Assembly (NCBI GenBank): GCA_011390535.1
Contig: JAABSF010000129.1
Location: forward strand, 1 to 7,245
Reading direction: 5' to 3'
DNA: 7,245 nucleotides
From: Deltaproteobacteria bacterium
GTDB lineage: Bacteria > Myxococcota_A > Polyangia > HGW-17 > SLPX01
In this document: positions 5,753-7,245 of the stretch, in pieces
Position numbering within the stretch: the first letter of the stretch is position 1
How the letters are laid out: the number at the start of each line of letters is the position of its first letter
Position numbers and translations under genes: made by a program
Notes under the pieces: generated by a model
What the model was told of the DNA's origin: nothing
Seen by the model: the letters and a program-made list of their open reading frames with translations, nothing else
Database searches by the model: none

Positions 5753-6319
5753 TTATTTCAATGCCTTGTTCCTGGTAAACTCACGTTCGAGTGCATCGAT
5801 AAACACATGGAAACTGCGAGAGCGGTTTCCATTGCGGCTCCGATATGCCGCCATACGTCGAGCACCGGATATCTTTTGAAATTCCGGAATCAGTCTGGAA
5901 AGCTCTCTGGACGGTTGCGAAATTGCATCCGGATCCCTGTAGCGAGCCTTTCTTTCAAGCCCCTTAATTTTGGGTGCAGCAAAAGCATCGGCCAAAGCAG
6001 ATGATTCTCCAAAATACCATGATTCAAGTTCTTGGCAGGCAATTCCTATCAGCGAATCACCTCGCCCTGCATCGTCACAAAGCGCCGATAGTTTCTGCTT
6101 AAGTATCCGGCAGTCTCCGCCATCATTGTCACGCACAATTACGAAGCGAACACCAGGCTCGTGCCACGCACGAAGTTTTCTTGAAATGCTTTTTTCCAGG
6201 TCATGTTTTCCTTCGTGGGGTACACAGATGAAACGCAGTCCGGGAATAAGTCGCGGCAAAAGGTTTTCAAGAAGGGTTTTCATGGATCGTTCTTCCAGCA
6301 GAAAGACGAGTCGGCTCAT
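5753..6319 (-). CDS. DUF4276 family protein (TOPRIM-like nuclease-associated protein)
   Basis: DUF4276 proteins have a TOPRIM-like fold and are usually encoded directly after an AAA ATPase, an arrangement reminiscent of OLD-type nuclease pairs; their activity is mostly unproven (family knowledge). The 188-residue product looks complete. It shows the N-terminal strand with Glu (LVFLLEERSM, 4-13), VPHEGKHDLEKS (33-44), the acidic RDNDGGDC (63-70) equivalent to the TOPRIM DxD, the family signature IACQELESWYFGE (93-105) and GNRSRSFHVF near the C-terminus. Its ATG overlaps the stop of the upstream ATPase remnant by four bases (ATGA), showing former translational coupling. Every motif seems intact although its partner is gutted, so it may be an orphan, recently decayed, or retained for another role. 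The family call is confident; function in a defence-type system is inference. Confidence 0.85.
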   Translation of the reverse strand: MSRLVFLLEERSMKTLLENLLPRLIPGLRFICVPHEGKHDLEKSISRKLRAWHEPGVRFVIVRDNDGGDCRILKQKLSALCDDAGRGDSLIGIACQELESWYFGESSALADAFAAPKIKGLERKARYRDPDAISQPSRELSRLIPEFQKISGARRMAAYRSRNGNRSRSFHVFIDALEREFTRNKALK

Positions 6320-6717
6320 ATTAACCCCGCACCTTCAAAAAGCTCTTGTCTCCAAAGCGCACCGGGTTCGTCCAGGGCATACTCTTTTCTTTCGGCTTCA
6401 ACACCTTCCTGCCCATAGACGGACTCGTTGGTTATGGACGTGCCTTTTCCTCGTGAGAAATCCACAAAATGCCAGGGTTGCCCACGTTGGCCGCGGCGAA
6501 ACTTCAGGATCTCCCGGTCAACCACGGGACGCATTCCGTCCTCTCCAACATCCAACTGATAAGTGGCTAATCTACCGCCGCTCTCTCGAAACTTCACTGT
6601 GATGCCTATGGGACCTTTTTCGCTGCGGCTGACCAACTCTCGAAAGCCTCCCCGTCGAGCCACTGCAACTCCGACATTCTGAGTCAGTGCATCCTTCACT
6701 CCTCTCCAAAGGCCCAT
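6316..6717 (-). pseudogene. Remnant of an AAA family ATPase (partner of DUF4276), ends fused by deletion
   Basis: The 133-residue frame looks like two separated parts of an AAA ATPase (AAA_21 / predicted-ATPase type) of the kind that precedes DUF4276 genes. Residues about 1-118 resemble the region just after Walker A (GLWRGVKDAL, then RGGFRELVSRSEKGPIGITVKF, then an antiparallel beta-rich stretch). The last residues, PGALWRQELFEGAG, resemble the extreme C-terminus of these proteins. The Walker A part at the front is missing, as are the central and C-terminal parts with the signature, Walker B and sensor segments, so it cannot hydrolyse ATP. Intact members are several hundred residues. The frame stays open about 22 codons above this ATG to a TAG, without a P-loop, and the ATG lacks a ribosome site. 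It could still be translated and feed ribosomes into the coupled DUF4276 gene. Confidence 0.65.
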
Positions 6718-7037
6718 TCTTGGCGATGGTAAGGGCGAGAATGGTGTCTGAAGATTTTGTTCAATCGGTTGCCTCTTATACTACAGCTTGACGGTTGAGT
6801 TGTATTGTTTCTCCTGGAGATCCCGATTTAAGCACTTAGGACTGAGCCATGGTGTCAGCGGTTTTCTCCCCGATTTTCAGTAGGGTGGCAACCTTCTATT
6901 ATGCTTCAGAACCCTCAGATTGATCGGAGGTTACCAAAAGACATCAAGCTACACAACATGATACAGAGGATAGCCCTAAGCTGTGATGCATAAAGCTAAT
7001 CTCATAAATTTGCTCGAGGTTGCCAATTGGTCGAAAC
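6718..7037. other. Divergent intergenic region, little recognisable
   Basis: This 320-base stretch lies between the ATPase remnant (minus) and the kinase (plus). I find no gene, no trace of a P-loop from the lost ATPase N-terminus, and no clear promoter. TATACT near 6778 lacks a properly spaced -35. A palindrome CCAATTGG lies at 7023-7030, just before the kinase start. The missing ATPase sequence was therefore probably deleted or diverged beyond recognition. Confidence 0.5.
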
Positions 7038-7245
7038 ATGGATAGATTCATCCGTATGGATGTAACAGCGAAACAAAGTGAAAAAGCGAAAGAGCGCCTT
7101 GGCGATTTCATCGTGCAAGGTGTTCTCGGGGCCGGGGGGAGCGGCACTGTTTATAATGCGAGATGGGGTCATAGGACCGTAGCGCTGAAGGTTTTACGAG
7201 AGATGCTGGTGGAGAGTAACAGCGAGAGAGGCCGGTTTTTAGAGG
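7038..7245 (+). CDS. Eukaryotic-like Ser/Thr protein kinase (partial, N-terminus)
   Basis: Phosphorylates Ser/Thr on partner proteins. The 69 visible residues cover only the start of the kinase N-lobe: the ATP-gripping glycine loop GAGGSGTVY (31-39), then the first-strand pair ending in VALKVL with the ATP-anchoring Lys at 51, then the beginning of helix C (ERGRFLE). The kinase domain begins almost at the N-terminus, as in the myxobacterial Pkn type, where a sensory or membrane part often follows the kinase; that part is outside the window. The ATG at 7038 is chosen as the first in frame; codon 7 (7056) is an alternative, and neither has a good ribosome site. Its presence near an FHA-containing activator makes it a candidate, unproven, upstream kinase. 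Confidence 0.88.
   Translation, partial: MDRFIRMDVTAKQSEKAKERLGDFIVQGVLGAGGSGTVYNARWGHRTVALKVLREMLVESNSERGRFLE

Noticed and set aside
6140..6170. Minus-strand TGGCACGAGCCTGGT resembling a sigma-54 promoter
   Set aside because: The -12 element has GT instead of the required GC, and it lies inside the conserved DUF4276 coding region.

Overview
The window reads as a bacterial chromosome segment of roughly balanced base composition. Its gene content is an oxidosqualene-cyclase-type triterpene cyclase, an FHA-domain sigma-54 activator and a eukaryotic-like Ser/Thr kinase. That mix is typical of Myxococcota and related former Deltaproteobacteria, so I infer that kind of host, but nothing here fixes the taxon.

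Layout: (a) 1-506, minus strand, 5' part of an integral-membrane-type lysophosphatidate acyltransferase (NHxxxxxD motif visible; C-terminus off the window). (b) 507-1089, divergent intergenic region without a convincing gene; it holds a GC-rich hairpin-forming core bracketed by two 26-bp imperfect direct repeats. (c) 1090-3141, plus strand, a 683-residue oxidosqualene cyclase carrying the sterol-type DCTAE acid motif instead of the hopene-type DXDD. (d) 3192-4667, minus strand, FHA / AAA+ sigma-54 / Fis-HTH transcription activator, converging on the cyclase; its stop codon lies inside a 14-bp tandem repeat. (e) 4668-5037, a control region with a near-consensus sigma-54 promoter (4839-4854), phased TGTAA half-sites, A-rich leader repeats and a 75-bp miniature inverted-repeat element with a 3-bp target duplication. 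(f) 5038-5523, plus strand, 161-residue four-helix membrane protein of unknown function. (g) 5753-6717, minus strand, a TOPRIM-like DUF4276 protein translationally coupled to a gutted AAA-ATPase remnant, probably a decayed two-gene nuclease/defence-type module. (h) 7038 to the end, plus strand, N-terminus of a Ser/Thr protein kinase.

How the parts may work together: the acyltransferase and the cyclase are both membrane-lipid enzymes transcribed divergently. The FHA activator sits next to a textbook -24/-12 promoter driving the small membrane protein. FHA domains bind phosphothreonine, so the Ser/Thr kinase 2.4 kb away (or another) could feed signal into this promoter; this circuit is inference. 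The 75-bp element sits in the transcribed leader between that promoter and its gene and may alter the mRNA leader. Family assignments and residue alignments were made by eye from memory, without database searches.
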